Positions 46,545 to 60,052 are shown, counted from the stretch's first letter. The stretch: DNA of 64,000 bases from Nemopilema nomurai (GCA_003864495.1 ML133493.1:1743820-1807819); one strand, 5' to 3'. The notes: generated from the sequence alone by a model not told the origin. Numbers and translations are program-made.

Positions 46545-49095
46545 ACATTCTTGAAAACAATGTTTGCTAACATTATTTCAATACATATACCGTAGATAAA
46601 AAAGACACTGAATACTAATGATCCTGTCAATTATTAAAACTTTGCTTCACTGACCTACTGCCCTTCAACGTTTACATTAAAAACATGGTCAACATTAATT
46701 CACGATGACGGTGGAATTGATCTAAGGTTTCACTGTGTGACTGGCAGTACTCTCTTTGCAAGAGAGACTAGGCGAGGAGCCAAAAAAGAAGGGAAAGAAA
46801 ACTAAGGGGGAAATATTGAGGTGTTAAAATTGTATCAGAAAGGTATTTTATGCACAACAACAGAAGACTTGGCTTGATGTAACTTTCAGTAGAAGCTGGT
46901 ATTTTCTATGGCTGCTAAACTCACGTATAATTGAATTTATTGGAGAACGGATGACATTCTTCGTTAAAGTTCCTCTTTGTAAAGTTCATTAAACATCAAT
47001 TGACCATAAAGATTATCTCTAACTTTGCAACCCTACAAAGTTTGTGACATTCAAATGCCAGGGCCACCAATTTTGATGTACCTTTTGCATTTTTACTTTA
47101 TCACTTTCTGTGGGTATTTTGTCAATGGCTTACTAACTTGATGGTGTCTCCAGCCCCCTACCTACAGATAGTCATAGGCGTCTTTGACAGGTTTTTTCTT
47201 TCAACTTTTCTTATTTTGACAAGAAATTTTTGCTAACTTGAGGTTCAAAATGCAACCAAAAATGCGAGAATTACCATTCTATAACCTAAAAAGGCAGTCT
47301 TGGCACAAAAGAATGATTACCTGCAAGTAACAGGTATCTAGGGGATGTTGTATCGGCTTCTTCAAACCAAAAGCTGCAAATTATTCGCTTTGAAAAGCAA
47401 TTCTAATTGAAGAAGTTGACTGCTTGTGTGACGACCTCTCCGAAGACCCCCCTTTTTAACCATTATTACAAGAACTGACTTACCCCCGGGAAGAGGACTT
47501 TTGAGTGCAAGTCCATCTTAAGTCACATTGTTTCGTTTTAATTTCTTTTCGTTTTCATTAGCGAAGGCGCGGCCTGCCTAACTTCCTCTACCTTCAAACG
47601 GAAACTCAAGAGGGTACTATTCATTTACTTTGCTCCAGTGTAAACGTATTCATTTGTTTCAGAGCCAAGTCTTCTGGAGTTACCACTGAGGCTGAATCTT
47701 TCAGCAGGCATTTTAGGCCATAAGACATTTGGTCACCCTGGCCAAACATACATCTCTGTGACTAGCGTTCTTGTCGGTTGCTCAAGCGTTTTTAATCTAC
47801 TGCATACATCTTGAGCCACTAAAAGCTATATTCGCTCTTATTGCAAAAAATTGCTAAACAAATTTTGCAAGAAACTCCGAAGAATACCTTAGCAAGTAGA
47901 GTCTGAGCAATAGCTTCTCAAGTGGCGGTTATCTTTACCCGTCTCGAGTCCTGGGAATAGGGTAGTGTCCAGTCTTTTTCTCGTCAATCACTGTGTTGAT
48001 AGGCCGTCGATTAATCGGTTATTAATCACACTGGCACGTGACTTTGGACGGTTTATTGATCAGAGTGGCTGGTTTTAAAATTCACATGTAGATTGTGTAC
48101 AGAGGTAAGAACATAGAGACTCCCAGATTGCTATCTTAATTCTTACGTTTTCAAAAGTAACTATCTTTGTCGCTTATATCAAACAGCAAATACTTTCAAA
48201 ACGGTTTTAGAAATTCTCTGCTTGAAAAGCGTACTTGTTTTGCTTTACAGTGGAGTAACATAGATGTGAGGCCAAAGTGGATTTACTTGGTTTCATAGGT
48301 TATGCAAGAGAGGCTGCAATAGTATTGGTTATATGCACTTCCGTTACGATGACTACAGCCAGAAACTCGAGGACCATCTGCAATGAGGCGCCCGCGTATT
48401 TTGATAAATGGGAAATGACCAACCTGTGCCTGAATAGGAGAACCCCCAGCAGTCTCTGCGACAGAAACAGTTTAAAAATTTATCTAACGTTTGTTGAGAA
48501 AATGAATTTTCAGGCCTAATAGCAAAGAATGAAGCGAGTTTAGATATTTATTTTCTACAGACGCCATCTCTGCAAGATGAACGGGAATTGTCCGAAATCT
48601 CGTCTGGCTATGTTTGAGGTTAGAGTAAATCAATTTTCTAAATGTCTCTGAAGGAATCGCTTTTCTTTTCATGCCAGTGATGCATGCTAGCACTACCCAT
48701 TTGAGCCTGGAAAAAGCATTAAACCGATACTAATCTTCGCGGACAGTAAAATAAGACGACAATATACCTTGAAACCACCAACTCTCCCAAACTGAAGCCT
48801 ATTCGCTGCGGTCTTTAGGATTTTGGCGCTGATGAACCACGTTTACCGCTCTTTGCAATTTTTCCTGTAAATGTGTACCGATTGTACGGCCGTCACATTT
48901 CTCTATTATTCTAAGTGAAAAGAGGTGTTGTCAGGATGTGCTGTTCAACCTATTAAATTTCTTGGCTTTTCCTTTCAATTTGGCACTAGCTCCATCAATT
49001 CCATTTTAATTTTCAAGCACAGGTTCTTGAAAACAATGTTTGCTAGCATCTAGCAATACATACATGGTAGACAAAAACATTGAATGTTTATAATT
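46545..49095 (+). repeat. Dispersed direct repeat pair
   Basis: cttgaaaacaatgtttgcta at about 46551 and 49026 opens two matching segments of about 70 bases (then caatacatat/caatacatac, gtagataaaaaag/gtagacaaaaac, attgaatg-like). They are diverged copies of one small repeat 2.5 kb apart in the same orientation. Confidence 0.55.
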
Positions 49096-51685
49096 TTGTC
49101 GATGACTGAAAATCTCGTATAACTGTTTCAAGCTGAGGTCCTCCTCACTGCTACACCTATATATAATTGCAATTTAGATAGTTAAACCTCTGGCAAATTT
49201 CTGGACAATCTTGACTGTTGACAGAAACGAGAGAAGTTTAATAGGATCACAGACTCAGGCTTCAAAGCTTTCATCACAGTTGGTGGAGACTATTAATCTC
49301 AGTTAATGTCAAGCTTTTCTAGAAAAATAGAAGGCAAATTTTTAGTGATCTGTTGCACATCCATTTAAACATTCTTTTCGTTTGTAAATTCTCTTTGATG
49401 AACGACCGAAAACAGATTCTAAGAAGCTGCATTCAGGCTAAAGGAAATGCTCTGACAAGGAAGATAATCGTCGTTATTGTCCGGGTGAGGCAGATATGTC
49501 GGGCAACAGCACTCAAAACTGGTTGGTAACATCTGCCACAACAAAGCACGAAGCGATTCTTGAGCAGATTGCAATCAAAGCTTTGTTGGTAATATTGTGC
49601 GCACGAGAGAGTATAAGGCTTTGGCACTCATATCGTGAACTGCATCTGAGTGGGAAGCAATTTAGCCTTTCACGCTTCATCCATAACATCTCTTGAATCA
49701 GACTTCATTACACCTGCGAAGAGTTAAGGTTGCCCTTTTGTATGCCTTGACCCAGTATGTGTCTCCTCAAGTATCATTTCCCAAAACTATGATGGAAGTT
49801 TACGACTTCCAACATTGCCTTCTTTTCACATTGCTTATTGTCAAAGTTGCTGAGACGAGCATTGACGGAAATGCAAGATTGAAAATTGACATGGCATACT
49901 TGCAATTTGCATTGAACAGCTTAAAAAACTTATGCCATAGATCCAACTGCATGAAATAACGAAGAGAGTAAAAAAGATAACATGGCGTTTTAATTATTGC
50001 GATTTCTTTATGCTTATTCCGCAAACCGATCTGCAAAAGCATCTGTTTTCAAAACGGGGGTATGCCAAAATGATCCTCTTTTTAAATCACGGATGATCAG
50101 TTCACGTACAACCACCTTGCAAGATTCGATGAGAATTAAACATCAAATTGATTTTGTGAATATACCAGTTACCAGGGAACGTCTATAGAGTAATTAGTTG
50201 AGCCAGCATAGTGCATGGGCTCTCTAGCTGACGCAAAAGAGGCAAAAACTTGTCATTATATTATAAACAGAGTTTTAGCTTGTCTGTAAAGCTTAGCAAT
50301 TATAAAGACTACAACATAGCATGAAATGACTTTGTTAATTAACAGCAGAAAGAATGGAACGTGCAAAAATTTAACAGAGATGTATTTGTGCTATACATAG
50401 GCCTAGGGTGTTTTGAATTTAAGAATTCATTTGTTCAATCTTAGTCTGTCACATTCTTTGTTGGTTTGATGTACATAAGGCCTTTAGTAAGCATTTGAAA
50501 TTTATAGTATCAAAAAGCAGACAAAAATATATGTTGACGGAATGTTTAGGGCTGAGTAAGCATGGATCTGATAAATATACAAATCAGAATTTCATAGTCA
50601 CGTATCAGGCGCCAAGGTGTCTTACATATACAAAGCTTCGACTGCGTTGTTCATACATAAATCTATCACATCTGGTTGCATCCGAAATTGCTTTACGTTA
50701 TTTTATTTTTGATTGTTTTGATCAAAACAAAACGATAATATCAAAGACGTCTATTAACGTTGTATTGGAATGGTAGTGAACGAAAGCAAAAGTGCTGGCC
50801 TCCCAGAGTCAATTCATCATTATATTCATCCGAAATTCAGGCAGCTTTGATCTGCCATCTCGGGGTTTTTCGACCAAAAATTGCAGAATTGGGCAAGTTT
50901 TTGCAGGTATCGTGAGCAGTGTTTTATGGGTTTCACCGTTGTAGAGAAAGACGGATAAAAAAAACAAAGGTATAAGGAGAGACTTGAAAATGAAGGTAGA
51001 ATACAGTTTAAGTGGAAATAATTATAGATAGAATTTTCGAGGCAAAGATTTAACCGCTGGATGATAACCGAAGAACGTTTTTGGAGGCCCTTCGTGAAAA
51101 TGGTCTTGTAAACTCATAAAAGCTCGAAAAGGAGAAAGAGGTTTGTCAAGAGTAATCTCCTTTTACATCTGAACTCAAATTTGTAGATTAAAATGAGGCT
51201 CTTGGAAGTCAACATTAGCGCTGCTTTTTCGCCTGCATTGTGCAATACTGATAAAGTTTGAGTCAGTTGTATAACAGCTATACTCGCAATCATAGGTCAG
51301 TTAGCCACGGGTTCGTGTCCACAAGTAAAATGAGACATTGGCGAGAATCGTTTACCGCCATTGCAGTCAAAAATCGACTTGTCTTTCGTGCAATAATATG
51401 TTGCTGGATTCGAATATGGAATAGGATCTTTTAAACGCACAAGACCAGGTTCTTAGGATTTGTTAATCTTTATCAAAAATACAGCTTGAAATCCTTGCTT
51501 CGTACTATCGCCATTTTGACACGTAACTTCAAAAGAGTTGGTGACGAACATCCAGTACTAAATATAACATTATAATGACCAAGATGAAACAATTTACTTT
51601 GAATTAAGACTGCACGGTCTGTTTAACAGGTGAGGGTTACAGCAGAAATTACTTTTGCAAGTGGATTTTCACCCAACAATCTTCA

Positions 51686-51832
51686 GGGTATGCAAATATT
51701 GGAGAGTGGAGAGTGACCAGAAACTGACATTTGTGGATCTGAAAGCGCTAGAGGGTTGTAAGGAGAGCGCATGATTTGGTGTCCAATAAAAAATCAACGT
51801 TCATTTTACTTATGAGAGTCCAAATGAATAGA
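51686..51832 (-). repeat. Foldback MITE, family A (degenerate copy 4)
   Basis: The order of landmarks matches the 42.2-kb copy (gggtatgcaaat, gaccagaaactgac, ggatctgaaagcgctagagg, gagcgcatgattggt-like, aatcaacgtt), but with many changes. It is an older copy of the same family. Confidence 0.55.
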
Positions 51833-53510
51833 CGAGCGATATGTATTTTTTCGCTGTTTCTCGAATGGTGAAGGTTTCTACTACGAAGCACTTACAAACG
51901 TATGCAGGAATTGTTATAAGGGGTTATGAATCAAGATGTTTGTTTATAAAAAATTTGTTGGAAAGAAGTATCGTTGCTTCATTGTATAGAGCTCTTTCAA
52001 CCTAAAGACATTCAATTCACAAGTGCTACCAATACTATTCTCAGCCTTTAAGCTCCAATGAGCATTCATTGTATAGTCTTAATTTCGTCGAAAGCCTTCA
52101 ATACATTTTTACTGCTAAATAATTATTCTACGTCACTTGCATCCGGGTTCTCCGACTACTGTTTGTTTCAGAGGCATTTGGGATTTCTTAGTTTTTCAAG
52201 CATTCATAACCCTTTCAAAATCAACCATCGAACACCGAAATATTTTTACTCTTAGAGATCAACTATGGTTTTCAAGGGTAATGTTTGGTGCTCTGTTTTC
52301 TAATCCCATGTAAACTGAGTTCTTTGTGTTTACATAAATGCAATTTCAAATAATAATTAAATGCTTTTTGCTGATGCTCACATTCTCCTATAGCAGCATA
52401 CTGGTTTTCACTTCCAATCTCTCATTGCTAAATTTCCAATCCCCCAAATGCATGTGAAAACTTGTAAATTTATTTCCAGAAGTCGTTGAACTCTTTGCAT
52501 TCATTAATGAACTAACCATCTGGTTGCGATTCCTAAGCAAAAATACATCTTGAAATTCCCTAAAAATTTTAAGGTACGGCATATATATATATATGTTTGC
52601 TCTCTTATTGCAGTTCAACGCCACCTTACAATGTTGGCTTTATATTTTCAGATTTCATTAGAGGCCAGAAGGTTTTAGCAAGAAATCGACTTTCTTCTTG
52701 CAGAAATTAAAGGAAAGCTTTTAAGCAGCTGTCAACACATTTGGAGGCATAAAAGTGATTTCGCAAGGAACTGCTTGACGAAAGTTGGGATTCAGATAGC
52801 TTCAAATCAACGAGAAAAGTCGATTATTGCAGGCTTTCTATAATTTCAAAGACGAATAGATGAGCAGTGATTTTAATTGACAATACTTTGAACTTGCCGA
52901 GGGCGGTCTCTTGAATGGGAACTGGCTTGTTTTGCAGCTGAAAAGCTTGATTAACTGGACGTTTAAGCTACAGGGGATCGAACCCAAACCAGATATGCAA
53001 TTTGATCGTTAGGATACCTAAGTTGCCATTGCTAATAGTTCCGTAAATGCAATTATACTCTGCTGTCCTTCGCCCTAGTTTCATATAATTGGCTAGAACA
53101 ACTCGATACAGGGAAACAAAAGAGTCAACACAATTACGGCCTTACTCATTGAATATAATTTTGCAATGAACCCAATTCAAAGGTTTTTAGAAATTGAGCA
53201 GTTATTGCTCCGTTACTTTTCACGTTAATAAAAACCGAATAACTAACAAAAGCCGTGCCTCAATGGGTGAGTAAAAAATAATCGTTTATGGTAGTAAAAG
53301 TCTTTGAAGTTTTAATGGCCTTCCAACAATGAAAATGGGCGAAATCTATACAATTATCGCGATGAAGTCAATGTTTTACTGTTTTATTTCAACTTCCCCT
53401 CCAGGATTATACATAACAACACACGTGCTCTGCAGGTGACTGTAACGCAGGTGCTGGCGAGCCTTAGAATCATGAATTAATGTTAGACATGTGATAAATA
53501 GTCCAGATCG

Positions 53511-54422
53511 ATGCAGAGTAGCTATTACGCCTTCAGGAACACTGGTTCAAGGTTGCGTGCAAACTTCGAGATGCAGTCTTGCCTTGGGAGTGTTTTTCTC
53601 TCCAGCATTGTGTTTGTGACTATTGCTTCTCCATGCGTGTCCATCGAATGTAGACCAAAATCCCTGGCACCAGCGCACCACGAATACTTCTATGAAATGT
53701 CCTTGCTTACAGAGGTATGGCAGAGTTTTGGCACCGAAAGAACATTGCAAAGCGTGAGAACTCGTCGCAAAATTAGCATCTCGAACAATGGCACGGAAAC
53801 TTCAATAACGTCTTTTATGCGAATAGCATTTGATGGAAAGCAAGTTTGTACCAGTGTTAATGGAGTTAAGGTTTTTGACAACCAAATAGTTAGTTCATAT
53901 TGCAACAGTAGCTGCATGGGATCAAGAAAGGCAACCATTCTGTTCAAGGAAGAGACCTTTTCCAGGCAAGAAAACAAAACAATTCATACTTTTATCAAAT
54001 TTGCGATTGACCAAAAAGCCCCGAAATGCGCGTTCTGTATCGGGGAGGAGTGTCTGCGCGGAAACGCCCAACCAAAGCAGTGCAACCAAGGTGACAGTTG
54101 CTATGTAATGACGATAAGAGACGACGAGAAAGAGAAGGATTCCTTCCCAACGATGGGCTGTGTAAGTGACATTTTATTTCGGAGGCTGGACCCTGCCGAA
54201 TGCTTCGAAAGCTGCAGAAGCAATGTTCGATATGGAACTTGGAGCCGCTACGTCTGTACCTACTGTTGCCAGGGCAACCTTTGCAACAACAAGCTGATGA
54301 AAACTGTAGTCGAGAAGGAAAAACATTTCCAGATTTCTGGAACGCGAAGATACCATTCCGTAGGTTTTCACTGTATACTGCTGCTTGGGTTTCTATCCTA
54401 TATCGTTTGCGACAGTTCATGA
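53511..54422 (+). CDS. Ly6/uPAR (LU) domain protein, probably GPI-anchored
   Basis: A single open frame of 303 residues. A signal peptide is visible from the second Met (residue 21: MQSCLGSVFLSSIVFVTIAS), so translation may start at 53571, which would give 283 residues. Residues 173-259 form a three-finger LU domain: CAFCIGEEC, a CNQGDSCYVM strand, GC, C at 231 and 235, and the end pattern CTYCCQGNLCNN (CC-x4-CN). The last 23 residues are hydrophobic (GFHCILLLGFLSYIVC) and fit a GPI-attachment signal, giving a cell-surface protein. The 125 residues before the LU domain contain two or three further cysteine pairs and several N-glycosylation sequons (NGT, NSS, NKT), and could be a second, divergent LU domain. 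The ligand or partner is unknown. No introns are needed to explain it. Confidence 0.8.
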   Translation: MQSSYYAFRNTGSRLRANFEMQSCLGSVFLSSIVFVTIASPCVSIECRPKSLAPAHHEYFYEMSLLTEVWQSFGTERTLQSVRTRRKISISNNGTETSITSFMRIAFDGKQVCTSVNGVKVFDNQIVSSYCNSSCMGSRKATILFKEETFSRQENKTIHTFIKFAIDQKAPKCAFCIGEECLRGNAQPKQCNQGDSCYVMTIRDDEKEKDSFPTMGCVSDILFRRLDPAECFESCRSNVRYGTWSRYVCTYCCQGNLCNNKLMKTVVEKEKHFQISGTRRYHSVGFHCILLLGFLSYIVCDSS

Positions 54423-56726
54423 GCCAAGAGCTGAGTAGTAACTTGGTATATTTACATTGCATCTGGACTAGGGAGAAATCTGACTGCTCCTACGCATTTT
54501 GGTTGACTACTGCGATGTTAAGTTTCTATTATGTAAACATGTTTCGTAGTAAAGACTTTAATGTGACTGCAGTCATTTACTGCGAATATACCTGTGAGCA
54601 GTTTGAATTTTTTGTTGGCGTAACTAAACCTTCTTCTTGAAATGATAAATGCATAGAGAATATGTTAGCATCTTCAACTCAGTTATTAATCTTTGTCTTA
54701 ACTAATTTTCATTGACTCTTCCTCCTTTCCTGCTTTACCTTTACGCTCATAGCAAGTTTCATTTCCGAAGCATGCATCTCTTCTCTGAATGCATTACTCA
54801 TTTTGAATATTTATTTCCTTCTGAATACAAGAGTCTTTTCTTCCACCTTTACAGTAAAAATCGTTACTGCATCCAAAAGCATCATTTGATTTTTCTTGAA
54901 CACATGTAGAGCTGAATATATTCCATTTGGGCCCTAACTTAAGTAGTCATAGAAGAAAGATCACCAATAATTTTTTATAAGCAATAATACATAAAACAGA
55001 TGATAAAATAGTTGATTTTTCAGAAGCTCTAGAGCACGGAATTCTGTGTACGAGTTTATTTGTCGGCCGCTTTCAATGCTTTTTGCACATTTAGTTGATA
55101 ACCTTCAACATATTCTTCTTTGAAACGTACGATATCCAGAATTAACCGAGCAGCCAGGGAAACCAATGGCTGTTTTAGATCAGTTCATGAGATCTTGTAG
55201 AAGAACTTAGTCTAACAAAAATGAAAATTAAGGCTTCACCATCCATCATTCATTCATTGCTAATAGTGTTCTTTATAAACAGCAAAAAATTCTGCCCATT
55301 GTTTCGAGTTACTCCTATTCGTGCGCATGAAAGCCGAGGTGTAAGAATCCTAACTGACCTTTGGAAACACTTCTCTCTGCAAAAGGGAACTTTCTTATCA
55401 AAAGAACACTTACTCACTTGTAGCGACAGGTAGTTGTTCATTGTAACTGGTTTTAGTTCATGGGCAAAAGCAAAGTACACTCTTCTACAGAATCATTAAG
55501 TGAGAATTAAACACATACAGACAGTGAGATCAATGGTTATGTGAAAAGCGGTTCTTTTGACTGTTACAAGATAATCGATGTTGCAGACGTGTTTCACTTC
55601 ATAGCGATAGGACCGCAAAAAATATCCCAACTTGGAGCTATGCGATTATGTTTTATTAATGCGACAATTATCACCCAAGATTCAATGTGTTTCGTCTGAG
55701 TTGGAGCACAAAAAGAGCAGAGTAGAATTGATAATGGCTGGCAAAGTGCTAGCTAACTTGTAGTAGACCGCTATCAATGTTGGGCTGGTATCTACATGCT
55801 CATTCATTTGGCCGGCAAGCAAATGGAAGCTCAGGCTTCTAATCTGGAGAAATTCTCGCCGTAAATACTAAGTCAATCGCAATGGGGTTGGGACGGTGAC
55901 ATGTAGTAGAAAGCCAACCAGCAGTCTCTTTTGTACGTATTCTTGCTTCAACTCGTGGGTGATGAGAGGAAAATCGAATATAACCAGCCATGTTTCGCAG
56001 TTTTGCTTCCAACTGTGAAATATTGTTAACGTATGAGCGTCATGAAAAGCAACCATTGCTACAATCAAAACCAAATCTTTTCAGCTGCATGTTCTCAGCT
56101 TTCTCTCGTTCTAAACTGGACCGATAATACATTAATTAATCATTTTGAAATTAGGCAATGAACGAACATGCATTTCCTTTAAGAATCAAAAGTATGACAT
56201 CTGATCTAGGTCATTTGTAAACGAGCGAATCGATGCTAATTATCGTAAAAGTCCTGTTGATGGCGTAGTAAACACGGATATGATCCAAAAAGAAGATGGG
56301 GACTACCTGTATGACTGCCGCTTTTATTACCTGAAACAACGCAATACATTTTAGAAAAGTGAAAGATTAGATTTTCTCTTGGCAATATTGCCATCACCAC
56401 GGGACTGCAAAGCTTGCCACTTTACGTTGATCGATGAATCATTGAAACTGACTGCATCTTCTACTAAAAAGGCCAATTTCTGAGTATAGCTCATAGTTCT
56501 AATTTTTGCTTTTAACAATGCTCCTACCCACAAAACACGCGCAACATTTTTCGGTCCTTACAAGCTTTTCGCCAGACTGTAGCCTGTTGGTCATTTGTGA
56601 AATTCTTTAGAAGAGAACTTTTGATCATCGAATGTGCCTGAAGGGGATCGGCTGATAAGCAAATGCGCAGCGTCCCATCCTAGGAGCCATGCGTCTTCGC
56701 ATTTATAGGCAGAAACGTTTGGCAAA

Positions 56727-56822
56727 TTTATTGTCATTGCTATTGCTGTTGTTGCTGCTACTATTGTTGGTGTTGTTGTTGCTGTTGTTGCTATTATTGT
56801 TGATGTTGTTGCTGTTGTTGTT
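56727..56822 (+). repeat. (TTG/CTG)n trinucleotide microsatellite
   Basis: About 32 triplets of the form TTG, CTG, CTA and ATT in an unbroken register. The poly-leucine open frame across it is a by-product of the repeat. Confidence 0.8.
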
Positions 56823-57750
56823 AGCTTTTGAATTGCGAGCTTGCTTGCTTCTACGGAGTATATCTAGTCTTTTGTAAAAGCTGAATACAGCCCTTTATCC
56901 TAGGCCATTTCCATGCATACTCTCTTCTACGTCCTACAGGTCACGTGACTTTATATCCTCTTATTTTCCAAATACTTTACTGCAGATGACTCAAGCCTGA
57001 GTAGATATGTTTACATCAGAATCATCTAATTTTGATTTTTCGACATCAATAAGACATTTTGATCTGCATAAGTATCTAGGATGCCAAGTTTTTAGCGTTG
57101 CTCTGGTCTGAAAGGTCCGAGGTTCTGGCAATTTATTGCATTTAGTCATTGTAGAAATGGCTTTGCCAACACTGTTGAGCGTAAAATCCTATGCCAAAAA
57201 CTCATGGAATACAACAAATGAACCTCGCTTGGTTTAACCGCATCTCCAAGACTGTAAAAATGGTTAGCTATGTACAAGACATGGTTAGTAATCAACAGGA
57301 AAACAACAAGAATCAAACTGGAACTGTAATAGCCTGTTCTTTAGATTACTCCATGGTAGCTTTTTACGCAAGTTCTGTCACTTCTGCTATTGGTGTGCCA
57401 AGTCTTGCCACCTGACTTGAATCATCAAATTATGGTGTCTCCTAGCAGCAGATATAGCGACTGCTAGTGTAGAGAGTACAATCAGCTCCAGCACCGGGCT
57501 AAAAACTAAATAGATGGTGCAGCTCCTGTTCAGAGTATTGGAAAAGCATTGCAAAGATGTTCTGCAAAAAACTTGCGAATTCAGTTATAACAATAATTCG
57601 TTAACTTGAAATTGAAGGAAAATTTGGTAGTTTCATTATGCCCATTCACAGCTGAAGTAAAAACGGGTAATCAAGGACAGAATGACATAGTTTCATGCTC
57701 TTCTGGCTGCACAAGAATTAAGCTTTAGGGCAACCTGTCTTCTAAGTCGT

Positions 57751-57806
57751 CAAGATAAAAATACAGATATGTGATTTTCAAGATAAAAATACAGATATGT
57801 GATTTG
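57751..57806 (+). repeat. 28-bp perfect tandem duplication inside an inverted repeat
   Basis: caagataaaaatacagatat plus gtgatttt occurs twice in a row (57751-57778, 57779-57806), identical except for the last base. The pair is bounded by acctgtcttc (57733-57742) and its inverse complement gaagacaggt (57806-57815). Confidence 0.8.
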
Positions 57807-60052
57807 AAGACAGGTCAAACGTCACTGAAGCACAATTAAATCAAAATTCAAGCAGCATTTTATGTAGCAGGTGGAAATCAAAGAGTTGAACCCAAATAAT
57901 CGTTCAACTATGCTCAAGGGTGGTAAATTGTGTAACGAAATGGGGGTCTTTGCTAGCGTGAAAGAAAATGGCGTGCTTGTCAAAACGATGGGCCTAATGA
58001 CCAATGCACCGAATAATTATAACACGAGAGGGACTCTTCTTTTGATGTTGTCTGTATTCCTTCAAGAGCAAGACTGACCAATGATCATGAAACACACGAA
58101 CATAATTATTGGAGACAATCAGCAGCGATACATCACTCTATAAAGATTAAAATAATTCACAATAACGGCAACAACACATTGACATAAGACAATACATAGC
58201 TGTTAACAAGATTAAGATCGATTAAAGACAACACAGCAATTAACAAAACCCTAACATGTTACACTCTCACCACCTTTAAAATATAAACTCTCGTTATCAA
58301 ATTGAATTGTCCGAGTAGCCATTAGAAATATAGATATTAATATCAAATCGTCACTTGCGTAGGTTGTATCACATTTGTCTCAATAATTCAATCAGTGTCT
58401 TCTCGGTAGCCAAAATATTTTACAAAAAGAACTGCTGCTATAATATCCTGCTTACTTTTTGTCCTTTTAACTTTTTGATTTCTGCCAATCTTCAACACTT
58501 AACCTTGATTGCCTTGCTTTATATTTCCTCTGTTGTTGATAATGTTCTATTTGCTAGTAAGATGCATTGCTTTTTCATTAAAATTTTGATATTTGCTTCG
58601 TACAACACGTTTTAAAGGAGTGAAACCATTGCATCTTCAGAAGTATGAAAATGAATAAGGAATCAAGCAATTTCTTTATTTTTCAACTAATCAGCTAATT
58701 ATTTGGAAAACATTTGAAAAATTTCAACACTAGTAGTTATCTAATGCAATCGAAATAATTTAAAAAATTCACTTGATGACAATAGTCAACCAGTGGTCGT
58801 TGACTGAATATTTGGCTTATCAGCCAAGAAGCATTTAATCGTATAAACAAGGCAGTGAATTGGCAAGTAGCTAGTGCTCGGTGAATTTGCGTTAAGTGTT
58901 ACACTAACAACCTCTCCACCAGTCGAAACTGTAAAAAACAGTTATTTTTGGCCTTAATGGCTTCTCAAGAGCATATTGTCTTCCCATGCAGTTTGGTTAA
59001 ACTTTGGTTAAAATTTTCTTGAATCAATCAGAAAAAGAGATAAAATTTTGCAGATTTTTTAGAAAATTAACATATTTGCAAATTCAATAGTTGTTTACTA
59101 AGATCAGACTTCAGGCAAATAGTTGACTCTCGCGTTTTTCAAAGATTCCCAACAACATCAGCACAGTCAGCTGTTTGATACACACAAAAACATTCTAGTC
59201 CGAAAGAGGTTGGTGCCATACAAGCCTGCATTATGAAAAGCAATACAAGCGACCTTTAGGCTGGTTCACTTGGCACAGCGTAAACAAGCAGGTCTAGGAA
59301 AAGCTATTTTTACGGCGAACGTTCGATCTTTGCCACCCATTCAGCTTGAAAAAAATGACCATCAAATACCGTTTACATTCGAAGGATTGGGAAAGTCTGT
59401 ATAAATGTGGTTTAAATGAGACATGTTGTAATTAAACCCGACACATAAACAAATGCGCTTGATCCTAAACCTTGAACAAAGATCCACATAAAAACTATCG
59501 CTGGTAAGTTTCTTAGAATTATTATTAAATGCTTCTTGAACGAAAATTAGCTGCAATTCTAATGAGCTGAAGACCGGTTATGCGTGGGCATTTATTTACA
59601 TGACAAAGGTGTCTAGCTTTCTAAGCTTTGACCCTTCCGATTCTTTGGTTTCGAGCCAGCGTGAGTTAGTAACATGTGTTTAAGGTAACATGGCTGGAAA
59701 ATACTCATTTAAGACGAATCAATTGCCACCTCAAAGCGTAACAACCCGTAGAACAACTTTATTGATTTTTCTTGTAATTTTCTTCAGATCTCAAAATCTT
59801 TTCAAATACAGCTCCAGCTGACTCAAGTCAATTTACAGTTGTTATCTTTCCACTTTTTCAGCCTCATGTTTACACACATTGCTTGCAAAGACTCTTTTCA
59901 ACTATTATTTGAGCAGCGTACTTAAAGCAAGTTGATATCTTATCAGTTTTAAATGCAGCAGTATGCTGCGATTTGCATGAATTTGAGGCATTTCCCCTAA
60001 TTTTTTAGCTCAAATTAACAGTCAGTTTTGTCAAATCACACGACGACGCAGA

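Larger units (their letters stand above)
45754..53510. other. Long gene-poor stretch
   Basis: No gene is supported over almost 8 kb. It contains the direct repeat pair at 46.5 and 49.0 kb, a degenerate family A repeat at about 51.69-51.83 kb, and a short (AT)n run at about 52580-52595. Two open frames of moderate length (48277-48519, with seven cysteines or basic pairs but no known pattern, and 49693-49959) have no support as genes. Promoters, enhancers or distal exons of neighbouring genes could lie here without being visible. Confidence 0.4.
54423..60052. other. Gene-poor stretch
   Basis: No gene is supported. It contains a trinucleotide microsatellite (56727-56822) and a 28-bp tandem duplication (57751-57806). 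Open frames of 60-90 codons in this part look random. The region just before 60053 should hold the promoter of the secreted-protein gene. Confidence 0.4.

Noticed and set aside
53690..54462. Long minus-strand frames, one of 155 codons
   Set aside because: They overlap the LU-domain gene in antisense and lack any recognisable protein features.
54200..54640. 146-codon plus-strand frame overlapping the LU gene end
   Set aside because: It is an out-of-frame overlap with the cysteine-rich exon and has no family resemblance.
56689..56877. Poly-leucine frame that could pass for a membrane peptide
   Set aside because: It is the translation of a trinucleotide microsatellite.
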